Shown: positions 1 to 7,051 of the stretch, in pieces
How positions within the stretch are numbered: position 1 is the first letter of the stretch
How the letters are laid out: each line of letters opens with the position of its first letter
NCBI RefSeq assembly: GCF_000425745.1
Contig: NZ_AUEA01000007.1
Location: 186,001-250,000 of the forward strand
Origin: Pseudomonas cremoricolorata DSM 17059 = NBRC 16634
Lineage (GTDB): Bacteria; Pseudomonadota; Gammaproteobacteria; Pseudomonadales; Pseudomonadaceae
Length of the DNA: 64,000 nucleotides
Reading direction: 5' to 3'
Notes under the pieces: generated by a model
What the model was told of the DNA's origin: nothing
Database searches by the model: none
The model's input: the letters and a program-made list of their open reading frames with translations, nothing else
Made by a program: the position numbers and the translations under genes

Positions 1-1
1 G

Positions 2-346
2 CCGTTCACCTTCATCCTCAACGCCACGCGCGAAGTGCCGCGCCTGCTGATGCACGAAAAGCGCCGCACCATCGGCCTGCGGGTGCCGGCCAACCCGATC
101 GTGCGCGCCTTGCTCGAAGAGCTGGGTGAGCCGCTGATGAGCGTCAGCCTGATTCTGCCGGGCGACGACGAGCCGATGACCGACCCCTACGAAATCCGTC
201 AGCGCCTCGAGCACCATGTCGATCTGGTCATCGACGGCGGTTACGGTGATCTGAAGGCCTCGACCGTGATCGATCTGTCGGGCGACGAACCGCTGCTGAT
301 CCGTGAAGGCTGCGGCGATCCCTCGCTGTTCCTGGCCCAGGCGTGA
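2..346 (+). CDS. YciO/YrdC/Sua5-family protein, C-terminal part (5' end outside window)
   Basis: The reading frame is open from base 2, so the start lies before the window; about 114 C-terminal residues are visible. The fragment opens with PFTFILNATREVP and contains RRTIGLRVPANP, the core pattern of the YciO/YrdC/Sua5 dsRNA-binding fold. Full-length relatives are about 200 residues. Sua5/YrdC proteins make threonylcarbamoyl-AMP for tRNA t6A; the YciO branch is related, but its exact role is less settled. The position directly before scpA fits the yciO neighbourhood of many gammaproteobacteria. The stop codon TGA (344-346) overlaps the GTG start of scpA by 3 bases, so the two are probably translationally coupled. 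I favour YciO over Sua5 from this context. Confidence 0.85.
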   Translation, partial: PFTFILNATREVPRLLMHEKRRTIGLRVPANPIVRALLEELGEPLMSVSLILPGDDEPMTDPYEIRQRLEHHVDLVIDGGYGDLKASTVIDLSGDEPLLIREGCGDPSLFLAQA

Positions 347-1200
347 GTCAGCAGGAGGCCGCAGCGGCCGTTGAGCCGCCCTCGCCGTTGCAGTTGCAAC
401 TGGCGCTGGTCTACGGCGAAGCGCTGACCGAGCTGCCGGTCGACCTGTACATCCCACCCGATGCGCTGGAGGTGTTTCTCGACGCCTTCGAAGGCCCGCT
501 CGACCTGCTGCTGTACCTGATCCGCAAGCAGAACATCGACATCCTCGATATCCCCGTGGCGGAAATCACCCGTCAGTACATGACCTACGTCGAGCTGATG
601 AAGAACGTGCGTCTGGAGCTTGCCGCCGAATACCTGGTGATGGCCGCCATGCTCGCCGAAATCAAATCGCGCATGCTGCTGCCGCGCTCTGCCGAGGTCG
701 AGGCCGAGGAGGGCGACCCGCGTGCCGAGCTGATTCGCCGCCTGCAACAGTACGAACGCTTCAAGGCCGCAGCCGAGGACCTCGACCAGCTGCCGCGCCA
801 AGGTCGCGATTTCTACCTGCCGCGGCTGGAAGCGCCGCTGGCCAAGGTGCGCAAGCTGCTGCCCGAGGTCAGCCTGCCGGAGCTGCTGATGTCCATGGCC
901 GAGGTCATGCGCCGTAACGATTTGTTCGAGAGCCACCAGATCACCCGCGAGGTACTGTCGACCCGCGAGCGCATGAGCCACGTACTCGAACGCCTGCGCG
1001 GCGGCGGCTTCGTGCCGTTCGTCGAGCTGTTCACGGCCGAGGAGGGCAAGCTGGGCGTGGTGGTGACCTTCATGGCGATCCTCGAACTGGTCAAGGAATC
1101 GCTGATCGAGCTGGTGCAGAACGAGCCGTTCACCCCCATCCACGTACGCGTGCGCAGTGCCGCCGATTCGGAATTCGCAGAACCCCATGAACCTCAATGA
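343..1200 (+). CDS. scpA: Segregation and condensation protein A (ScpA)
   Basis: ScpA is the kleisin subunit of the SMC-ScpAB condensin-like complex that compacts and segregates the chromosome. The protein has 285 residues. The kleisin N-terminal signature FEGPLDLLLYLIRKQNIDI is clear near residues 49-67, followed by the SMC-neck-binding helices, and a C-terminal winged-helix part ends near PFTPIHVRVRS. The N-terminus has about 40 extra residues rich in Ala, Pro and Leu, as is common in pseudomonad ScpA. The GTG start overlaps the stop of the preceding gene, and the 3' end overlaps scpB by 14 bases, so yciO-scpA-scpB read as one operon. There is no sign of damage. Confidence 0.95.
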   Translation: MSQQEAAAAVEPPSPLQLQLALVYGEALTELPVDLYIPPDALEVFLDAFEGPLDLLLYLIRKQNIDILDIPVAEITRQYMTYVELMKNVRLELAAEYLVMAAMLAEIKSRMLLPRSAEVEAEEGDPRAELIRRLQQYERFKAAAEDLDQLPRQGRDFYLPRLEAPLAKVRKLLPEVSLPELLMSMAEVMRRNDLFESHQITREVLSTRERMSHVLERLRGGGFVPFVELFTAEEGKLGVVVTFMAILELVKESLIELVQNEPFTPIHVRVRSAADSEFAEPHEPQ

Positions 1201-1963
1201 CCCGCGTGAGCTGGCCTCACTGATCGAAGCCTTCCTGCTCGCCTCCGGCAAGCCACAGTCGCTCGAGCGCCTGTACGAGCTGTTCGAGCAAGCCGAACGG
1301 CCGGCGCCCTCGGTGTTCAGGAAGGCCCTCGAGGCGCTGGGCAAGTCCTGCGCCGGGCGTTCCTTCGAACTCAAGGAAGTGGCCAGCGGCTATCGCCTGC
1401 AGATCCGCGAGCAGTACGCGCCGTGGGTCGGCCGGCTGTGGGAAGAGCGCCCGCAGCGTTATTCGCGCGCCTTGCTGGAAACCCTGGCGCTGATCGCCTA
1501 CCGCCAGCCGATCACCCGCGGTGAAATCGAAGACGTGCGCGGTGTAGCGGTCAACAGCAACATCGTGCGCACCCTGGTCGAGCGCGAATGGATCAAGGTG
1601 GTGGGCTACCGTGAGGTGCCGGGGCGTCCGGCGATGTTCGCCACCACCAAGGCGTTCCTCGACCACTTCAACCTCAGCGGCCTTGAGCAATTGCCCGCGC
1701 TGGCCGAACTGCGCGACCTGGAACCGGCACCCCTGCTCGACGACCTCGACCCCGACGACGCGCCGGTGCCGGCGCACCTGCAAGCTTTGGCCGACGCCAG
1801 CCTGGCCGAGGGTGAGGAGGGTGAAGATGGCGCCGAGCCGAAGGAAGAAACCAGTTTCCGGTCGTTGCTGGTCGAGTTGGATGCGATGGAGGAAGGGTTG
1901 AAGATTGATTTCGATGATTTGCGTGAGGTGGGGTCGGGGCCAGAGGAGGAGTCGCGGTCCTGA
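1187..1963 (+). CDS. scpB: Segregation and condensation protein B (ScpB)
   Basis: ScpB is the winged-helix (kite) partner of ScpA in the SMC complex. The product is 258 residues from the ATG at 1187, which gives the usual beginning MNLNDPRELASLIEAFL; an in-frame GTG at 1157 would add ten poorly conserved residues. The core motif ALLETLALIAYRQPITRGEI and the following VRTLVEREWI/GRPAMFATT segment are diagnostic of the family. The C-terminal ~70 residues form an acidic, low-complexity tail (EGEEGEDGAEPKEE), typical of pseudomonad versions. It overlaps scpA by 14 bases. No terminator is seen directly after the stop; the following 1 kb is a repeat-rich intergenic region. Confidence 0.94.
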   Translation: MNLNDPRELASLIEAFLLASGKPQSLERLYELFEQAERPAPSVFRKALEALGKSCAGRSFELKEVASGYRLQIREQYAPWVGRLWEERPQRYSRALLETLALIAYRQPITRGEIEDVRGVAVNSNIVRTLVEREWIKVVGYREVPGRPAMFATTKAFLDHFNLSGLEQLPALAELRDLEPAPLLDDLDPDDAPVPAHLQALADASLAEGEEGEDGAEPKEETSFRSLLVELDAMEEGLKIDFDDLREVGSGPEEESRS

Positions 1964-2007
1964 TTCGTGGGGGGGTTAGTCTTTCCAAGACTCGCTGGCT
2001 CGGTTCC

Positions 2008-2340
2008 GTGCGCCTTGATGACATTGTCAGGATTCATTGGCCTGGTTGGCTTCACGGCACCTTTTCGCCTTTACGGCGAGTTACTTTTGTTTGCGGACAA
2101 AAGTAACCAAAAACCGCCTGCTCCAAGATCCGACCCTGCACTACGCTTCGCTTCGTTCCGGGTTCCCTGCGTTCCGGTGCTCTACGGGGCGCCGCGGGCA
2201 AGGGTTGCTGCGCAACCCTCACACCTCGCGTCCTCGGCTGCGCCTCGGGTGCGCTGACGCGCACGCCCCTTCGAACACCTCCACTCCGGCCGGACCCAGT
2301 CGCGCTCTGCGTCGCCTGAACTATCGCGTATGAAGATCAA
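2008..2340. repeat. Left arm of a long inverted repeat
   Basis: This arm of about 333 bases is repeated, inverted and nearly identical, at 2531-2853. It contains an internal hairpin, GTTACTTTTGT-ttgcgg-ACAAAAGTAAC (2080-2107 region). Short open frames across the arm have no protein character and are mirrored in the other arm, so I treat the block as non-coding repeat DNA. Intergenic repeats with the GTTACTTTTGTTTGCGGAC motif are, to my knowledge, widespread in Pseudomonas genomes. Confidence 0.85.
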
Positions 2341-2477
2341 AAGCGCGCTCTGTACACAAGCGACCACGAGCGAAATAGCCTGGAATTGCTGGCCTGAATG
2401 GAGCGAGCTAGATGTGCGAAAAACACACCAACGTGTCGCCCTTTTTGTGCTTATACCGGGTAAACCTGCACAAAGTT

Positions 2478-2525
2478 TTGCCCTTGCCCTTGCCCTTGCC
2501 CTTGCCCTTGCCCTTGCCTTTGCCT
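2478..2525. repeat. Hexanucleotide tandem repeat (TTGCCC)n
   Basis: Six perfect copies of TTGCCC (2478-2513) are followed by two TTGCCT variants (2514-2525). The tract lies in the ~190-base spacer between the two arms of the long inverted repeat. On the minus strand it reads as alternating Gly-Lys codons, but no credible gene contains it. A tract like this is prone to copy-number change by slippage. Confidence 0.9.
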
Positions 2526-2530
2526 TTGTT

Positions 2531-2853
2531 CTTGATCTTCGTATGCGACAGTTCAGGCGACGCAGAGCGCGACTGGGTCCGGCCGGAGTGGAGGTGTTCG
2601 TAGGGGCGTGCGCGCAGCGCACCCGAGGCGTAGCCGAGGACGCGAGGTGTGAGGGTTGCGCAACAACCCTTGCCCGCGGCGCCCCGTAGAGCACCGGAGC
2701 GCAGGGGACCCGGAGCGCAGCGTAGGGCCGGATCTTGGAGCAGGCGGTTTTTGGTTACTTTTGTCCGCAAACAAAAGTAACTCGCCGTAAGGGCGAAAAG
2801 CTGCCGTGAAGCCAGCCAAGCCAATCAATCCCGACAACGCCCTCAACGCGCAC
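2531..2853. repeat. Right arm of a long inverted repeat
   Basis: This is the reverse complement, with scattered mismatches, of 2008-2340. Matching landmarks run in order from the inner end: CTTGATCTTC, the GACTGGGTCCGGCCGGAGTGG block, the GCGCCCCGTAGAGCACCGG block, the GTTACTTTTGTCC internal hairpin, and GCCGTGAAGCC. The outer end lies about 150 bases before rluB, so a cruciform or stem-loop could sit in the rluB upstream region. Confidence 0.85.
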
Positions 2854-3001
2854 GCTACAGAACAAGGCTCCAGCCGCCCCGCCGCCAAACCGCCCCAGAA
2901 AAGCCCCCGTGCGTTCCCCCACCAATCCGCGTATAGTGCGCGACCCCTTTGGCGCATCCGCCGCCAATTCGATTGTCATGACTACACCGGGAGGTGCCTG
3001 A

Positions 3002-4060
3002 ATGAGCGACAACGACCTGCAACAACCCCAACCCGTCCCGCCATCCGGCGAAAAACTGCAAAAGGTGCTCGCACGCATCGGTGTCGGTTCGCGCCGTGAC
3101 GTCGAAGCCTGGATCAGCGAAGGCCGGATCAAGGTCAATGGCGTAGCCGCCACCCTTGGCCAGCGCGTCGACCTGCACGATGCCATCGCCGTGGACGGCA
3201 AGCTGATCAAGCGTGAGGAAGCCGCCGAGGCGACCCGCCGGGTCATCATGTACAACAAGCCCGATGGCGAAATCTGCACCCGTGACGACCCCGAAGGCCG
3301 TCCGACCGTGTTCGATCGCCTGCCCAAGCCCCGTGAAGGGCGCTGGATCAACATCGGTCGCCTGGACATCAACACCACCGGCCTGCTGCTGTTCACCACC
3401 GACGGCGAACTGGCCAACCGGCTGATGCACCCCTCCTACGAGATGGACCGTGAGTACGCGGTACGTGTGCGTGGCGAGGTCGACGACGACATGCTCGACC
3501 GCCTCAAGGCCGGCGTGACCCTCGAAGATGGCCCGGCGAAGTTCACCGACATCCAGAAAGCCCCCGGTGGTGAAGGCTTCAACCACTGGTTCCACTGCGT
3601 GGTGATGGAAGGTCGCAACCGCGAAGTGCGTCGCCTGTGGGAATCCCAGGGCGTGGTGGTCAGCCGTCTGAAGCGCGTGCGTTTCGGCCCGGTGTTCCTC
3701 AACTCCGACCTGCCGATGGGTCGCTGGCGGGAAATGAGCCAGGGCGAAATCGACATCCTCGCCGCTGAAGTGGGCTTGAAGCCCGTCGCCTTGCCGACGC
3801 TCAACCTCAAGGCCAAGGAAAAGCTCGAGCGCCTGCAGCGCAAGTCGAGCCGCCCGATGGGCCGCAACGAGCGCGTGCGCAGCCTGCGTCCGGCCCAGGA
3901 AGGTGCAGCCGAGCGCCCGCAGCGTCCGGCCAAGGACGACGCCCCACGCAAGGGCCGCAGCAGCACCGTCGCCGAGCGCCCGAGCGACATGCGCAAGCGC
4001 GGCACCAAGCCTGAAGGTGACAAGCCGGCAGGCCGTGGCCGCGGCAAGCCGCGCGGCTGA
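3002..4060 (+). CDS. rluB: 23S rRNA pseudouridine synthase RluB
   Basis: RluB isomerises a single uridine (U2605 in E. coli numbering) of 23S rRNA to pseudouridine. The 352-residue protein begins with an S4 RNA-binding domain (EKLQKVLARIGVGSRRDVEAWI, residues about 17-38), followed by the RsuA-type catalytic domain with GRLDINTTGLLLFTTDGELAN near residue 119; the Asp in that motif is the catalytic residue of the family. After residue ~270 comes a long basic, disordered tail rich in Arg, Lys and Pro, usual in pseudomonads. A GGGAGGT Shine-Dalgarno lies 7 bases before the ATG. It follows scpAB as in many gammaproteobacteria but is separated from it by the inverted repeat. Confidence 0.95.
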   Translation: MSDNDLQQPQPVPPSGEKLQKVLARIGVGSRRDVEAWISEGRIKVNGVAATLGQRVDLHDAIAVDGKLIKREEAAEATRRVIMYNKPDGEICTRDDPEGRPTVFDRLPKPREGRWINIGRLDINTTGLLLFTTDGELANRLMHPSYEMDREYAVRVRGEVDDDMLDRLKAGVTLEDGPAKFTDIQKAPGGEGFNHWFHCVVMEGRNREVRRLWESQGVVVSRLKRVRFGPVFLNSDLPMGRWREMSQGEIDILAAEVGLKPVALPTLNLKAKEKLERLQRKSSRPMGRNERVRSLRPAQEGAAERPQRPAKDDAPRKGRSSTVAERPSDMRKRGTKPEGDKPAGRGRGKPRG

Positions 4061-4069
4061 TCGCAGGGC

Positions 4070-4131
4070 TGGCCTTTCGCGTGTGAACCCACGGTACGTC
4101 CGTAGGAGTGGGTTCACCCGCGAATGGCCCT
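4070..4131. repeat. REP-type palindromic element
   Basis: Arms GGCCTTTCGCGTGTGAACCCAC and GTGGGTTCACCCGCGAATGGCC pair around a 16-base loop containing GTAGGAG. The GTAGGAGTGGGTTCACCCGCG core matches the common P. putida REP consensus. It starts 10 bases after the rluB stop and could also serve as an mRNA 3'-end structure. Confidence 0.8.
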
Positions 4132-4158
4132 GCTGGAAAACACAGTACGCATCCGCCC

Positions 4159-4240
4159 TGTAAAGATTTTCTTACGAAATCAATCGTCGTTTCCCGCCGA
4201 ATTCAGGCCTCCTTCCCGATTCTGTAAAGAATTCCTGCCA
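4159..4240 (+). promoter_or_regulatory. Candidate PhhR/TyrR-type boxes upstream of the aromatic permease
   Basis: Two TGTAAA half-sites lie 64 bases apart: TGTAAA-GATTTT-CTTACG (4159-4176) and TGTAAA-GAATTC-CTGCCA (4223-4240). The TyrR/PhhR consensus is TGTAAA-N6-TTTACA, so each has one perfect and one degraded half-site (4/6 and 3/6 matches). They lie in the 445-base region before an AroP-like permease, a plausible PhhR target. The rest of 4132-4505 holds no gene that I can see. Confidence 0.4.
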
Positions 4241-4505
4241 AACCAGACATCCCTCTCGCAGCTCTGCGCGTTTTTCCACCCGGAACTGACCCGCCGCGTT
4301 GACGCCTGCGCGCTTGCAAGGGTATACAGGGCGCCGCGTTTTACCTGTGACCCATCGCGCTCCGCGCACCCGTGCTGACATTCGGTCGATCGCCTCGCGT
4401 CGCCGCCTCCCGGCATCAAGGTAACCACCTTGCCCATTCCATCGCGCCACAAGCGTGATGGGTCCGATTCCGTCACAGATAAAAACAGTGCAGGTGACTT
4501 CGTTC

Positions 4506-5924
4506 ATGAGTGAACACAACTCGCAGTCAGGCGAACTCAAGCGTGGCCTGAAAAACCGCCATATCCAGCTGATCGCCTTGGGCGGCGCCATCGGCACCGG
4601 CCTGTTCCTCGGCTCGGCCGGGGTGATGAAAATGGCCGGCCCGTCGATGATCCTCGGTTATGCCATCTGCGGCTTCATCGCCTTCTTGATCATGCGCCAG
4701 CTCGGCGAAATGATCGTCGAAGAGCCGGTGGCCGGCTCGTTCAGCCACTTCGCCCACACCTACTGGGGCGGCTTCGCAGGCTTTCTGTCGGGCTGGAACT
4801 GCTGGGTGCTGTACGTTTTGGTCGGCATGTCGGAACTGTCGGCAGTGGGCAAGTACGTGCACTACTGGTGGCCGGAAATCCCCACGTGGGTGTCTGCCGC
4901 CGGCTTCTTCGTGCTGATCAACGCGATCAACCTGATGAACGTCAAGGTGTTCGGCGAGGCCGAATTCTGGTTCGGCATCATCAAGGTCGCCGCCGTGGTC
5001 TGCATGATCGCCCTCGGTGCCTGGCTGCTGACCAGCGGCAACGGTGGCCCGGATGCCTCGGTCAGCAACCTCTGGGAGCATGGCGGCTTCTTCCCCAATG
5101 GCGTCAGCGGCCTGGTCATGGCCCTGGCGATCATCATGTTCTCGTTCGGTGGCCTTGAGATGCTCGGTTTTACCGCAGCCGAGGCCGACCAGCCGCGCAA
5201 GGTGATCCCCAAGGCGATCAACCAGGTCATCTACCGCATCCTGATCTTCTACATCGGCGCCCTGGTAGTGCTGCTCTCGCTGACGCCGTGGAACACCCTG
5301 GTGGCGAGCATCGACGCCTCGGGCGGCAGCTATGGCAGCAGCCCGTTCGTGCAAGTGTTCTCGCTGCTGGGCAGTGACGTGGCTGCGCACCTGCTCAACT
5401 TCGTGGTGCTGACCGCCGCACTGTCGGTGTACAACAGCGGCACCTACTGCAACGCCCGCATGCTCTATGGCATGGCCGAGCAGGGTGATGCGCCTGCCGC
5501 GCTGGCGAAGATCGATCGCCGTGGCGTGCCGGTACGGGCGCTGCTGGCCTCGGCAGCCTTCACCCTGATCGCCGTGCTGCTCAATTACCTGATGCCTGCG
5601 CAAGCACTGGAATTGCTGATGTCGCTGGTGGTGGCAACCTTGGTGATCAACTGGGCGATGATCAGCTACTCGCACCTCAGATTCCGCCAGCACCTCAACG
5701 CCACCGGGCAGACGCCGCGCTTCAAGGCGTTGTTCTACCCCTACGGCAACTACCTGTGCCTGGCCTTCGTGGTGCTGATTCTGGGCATCATGCTGATGAT
5801 TCCGGGCATCCAGAAGTCGGTATTCGCCATCCCGCTGTGGCTGCTGGTGATGTTCGTCTTCTATCGCGCGAAGTTGAAAAAACAGGTGGCCTCTGCCGCA
5901 ACGGTGTCGCCGCCGCGCAGCTAA
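4506..5924 (+). CDS. AroP/PheP-like aromatic amino acid permease
   Basis: This is an APC-superfamily, AAT-family permease of 472 residues with about 12 membrane segments. The N-terminal run LKRGLKNRHIQLIALGGAIG and the following GTGLFLGSAG are AAT signatures, and HYWWPEIPTWVSAA, NLMNVKVFGEAEFWF and FGGLEMLGFTAAEA track E. coli AroP/PheP closely. It should import phenylalanine, tyrosine or tryptophan by proton symport across the inner membrane. The start at 4506 gives MSEHNSQ, matching the family; an upstream in-frame ATG at 4455 adds 17 unconserved residues. Candidate PhhR/TyrR boxes lie upstream, which fits aromatic control. A strong hairpin follows the stop. The exact substrate cannot be fixed from sequence; proline or GABA permeases of the same family are alternatives. 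Confidence 0.88.
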   Translation: MSEHNSQSGELKRGLKNRHIQLIALGGAIGTGLFLGSAGVMKMAGPSMILGYAICGFIAFLIMRQLGEMIVEEPVAGSFSHFAHTYWGGFAGFLSGWNCWVLYVLVGMSELSAVGKYVHYWWPEIPTWVSAAGFFVLINAINLMNVKVFGEAEFWFGIIKVAAVVCMIALGAWLLTSGNGGPDASVSNLWEHGGFFPNGVSGLVMALAIIMFSFGGLEMLGFTAAEADQPRKVIPKAINQVIYRILIFYIGALVVLLSLTPWNTLVASIDASGGSYGSSPFVQVFSLLGSDVAAHLLNFVVLTAALSVYNSGTYCNARMLYGMAEQGDAPAALAKIDRRGVPVRALLASAAFTLIAVLLNYLMPAQALELLMSLVVATLVINWAMISYSHLRFRQHLNATGQTPRFKALFYPYGNYLCLAFVVLILGIMLMIPGIQKSVFAIPLWLLVMFVFYRAKLKKQVASAATVSPPRS

Positions 5925-5952
5925 GCACGTGCAACGCTGCACCACTCCACCC

Positions 5953-5979
5953 ACAAGGGGCCGCACTGCGGCCCCTTGT
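5953..5979. terminator. Bidirectional terminator hairpin
   Basis: A perfect 12-bp stem, ACAAGGGGCCGC / GCGGCCCCTTGT, with loop ACT. It sits between the convergent permease and LysR genes, 28 bases after one stop and 2 bases from the other. Confidence 0.75.
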
Positions 5980-5981
5980 CG

Positions 5982-6866
5982 TTACAGCTGGGCCAGCAAC
6001 CAGCTGCGAAACGCGCGCAGCGAGGGCAGGTTCTCGTTGCGCGGCGGGTAGATCAGGTAGTAGCTGCGCTGGCTGGCGAACGGCTCGCCAGCGCTGCACA
6101 GCTCGCCGTTCTGCAGTTCATCTTCGACCAGCACCCGCGGCACCAGGCCAATGCCGATACCGGCGCGCACCGCCTGGATCAGGTGGGAGGTGAGTTCGAA
6201 GCTCGGCCCCAGGCGCATGGTGCGGTGGGGCAGGGCGTGGTGGGAAAACCACTCGCCCCACGCATGCGGGTTGTTGGCGACGTTGAGCAGCAGTTGCTGG
6301 CTGATGCGCACCGGCGTCCACGGTTGCGCATCCTCGCCCGCATTGGCGGGAAGAATCACCAGCAGTTGCTCGGCGTGCAGGCGATGGCAGATCAGCCCCG
6401 GCAGGTCATGACTGGCCACGCCGATGGCGGCATCGATTTCGCTGGTGTCGAAGTTGATCGCTTCGATACGTGAATGAATGTGCACCAGCATGCCGGGATG
6501 CGCCGCGTAGAAGGTGTTGAGCCGCGGCAGCAGCCATTTCGAACCGAAGGTCGGCAGCGTCGCCAGGCGCAGCGTGCCGACACCAGACTGATGCGCCAAG
6601 GCCTGCAAGGTCGCGCTGCGGATGCGCCCCAACGCCTCACTCAGCTCACGCTGGTACAGGCGGCCGACGTCGGTCAGTTGCACTTGGCGGCCCTCGCGGC
6701 GAAACAGCGTCAGCCCCAACTGCTGCTCCAGAGCCTGCACCTGGCGGCTGATGGCGCTCTGGGTCAGCGACAGCTCCACCGCAGCGCGGGTGTAGCTTTC
6801 GTGGCGCGCGGCGGCCTCGAAGGCCAGCAGCAGTGACATCGAGGGGGTGAGGTGGCGGTAATTCAT
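5982..6866 (-). CDS. LysR-family transcriptional regulator (GcvA-like)
   Basis: The 294-residue protein has the LysR winged helix-turn-helix at the N-terminus (SLLLAFEAAARHESYTRAA, then LSLTQSAISRQVQALEQQLG, residues about 11-50) and a periplasmic-binding-protein-like effector domain (LRLATLPTFGSKWLLPRL at about 98, VRAGIGIGLVPRVLVEDEL near 233). It is divergent from the YdiJ-type dehydrogenase gene with a 185-base shared intergenic region, the classic LysR arrangement, so I infer that it controls that gene. The inducer is unknown; D-2-hydroxyglutarate or a related hydroxyacid is a reasonable guess. The helix-turn-helix and overall sequence are closest to the GcvA/AmpR-type branch. Confidence 0.9.
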   Translation of the reverse strand: MNYRHLTPSMSLLLAFEAAARHESYTRAAVELSLTQSAISRQVQALEQQLGLTLFRREGRQVQLTDVGRLYQRELSEALGRIRSATLQALAHQSGVGTLRLATLPTFGSKWLLPRLNTFYAAHPGMLVHIHSRIEAINFDTSEIDAAIGVASHDLPGLICHRLHAEQLLVILPANAGEDAQPWTPVRISQQLLLNVANNPHAWGEWFSHHALPHRTMRLGPSFELTSHLIQAVRAGIGIGLVPRVLVEDELQNGELCSAGEPFASQRSYYLIYPPRNENLPSLRAFRSWLLAQL

Positions 6867-6887
6867 TCATAAAACTCATGCATAGCC

Positions 6888-6902
6888 AACGGAATATCCG
6901 TT
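6888..6902. promoter_or_regulatory. Candidate LysR operator in a divergent promoter region
   Basis: Inverted repeat AACGGA-ata-TCCGTT in the intergenic region between the LysR gene (minus) and the dehydrogenase gene (plus), 22 bases upstream of the LysR start. It resembles a short dyad used by LysR-type regulators for autoregulation, but it is not a strict T-N11-A box. Confidence 0.4.
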
Positions 6903-7051
6903 TGCCCTGGCCTGGAAACTACAGGAACATTGGCGGCCTCGTCATCCGCACCCGCATTACTCATGCGCAAATGACAATTGATCGTAATTCCGGGTCGTTG
7001 CCTGACGCCCCGTAGACCGTGACCACGCCATTCTTACGAGGCCATCCCCCG

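Noticed and set aside
241..1374. Long open frame on the minus strand opposite scpA-scpB
   Set aside because: It is antisense to two conserved genes, rich in His, Gln, Arg and Leu as expected from high-GC shadow frames, and has no family features.
2408..2824. Minus-strand frame with a run of Gly-Lys pairs
   Set aside because: The run is a direct reading of the hexanucleotide repeat, and the rest lies in the inverted-repeat arm; similar text appears in the opposite arm. Not a protein.
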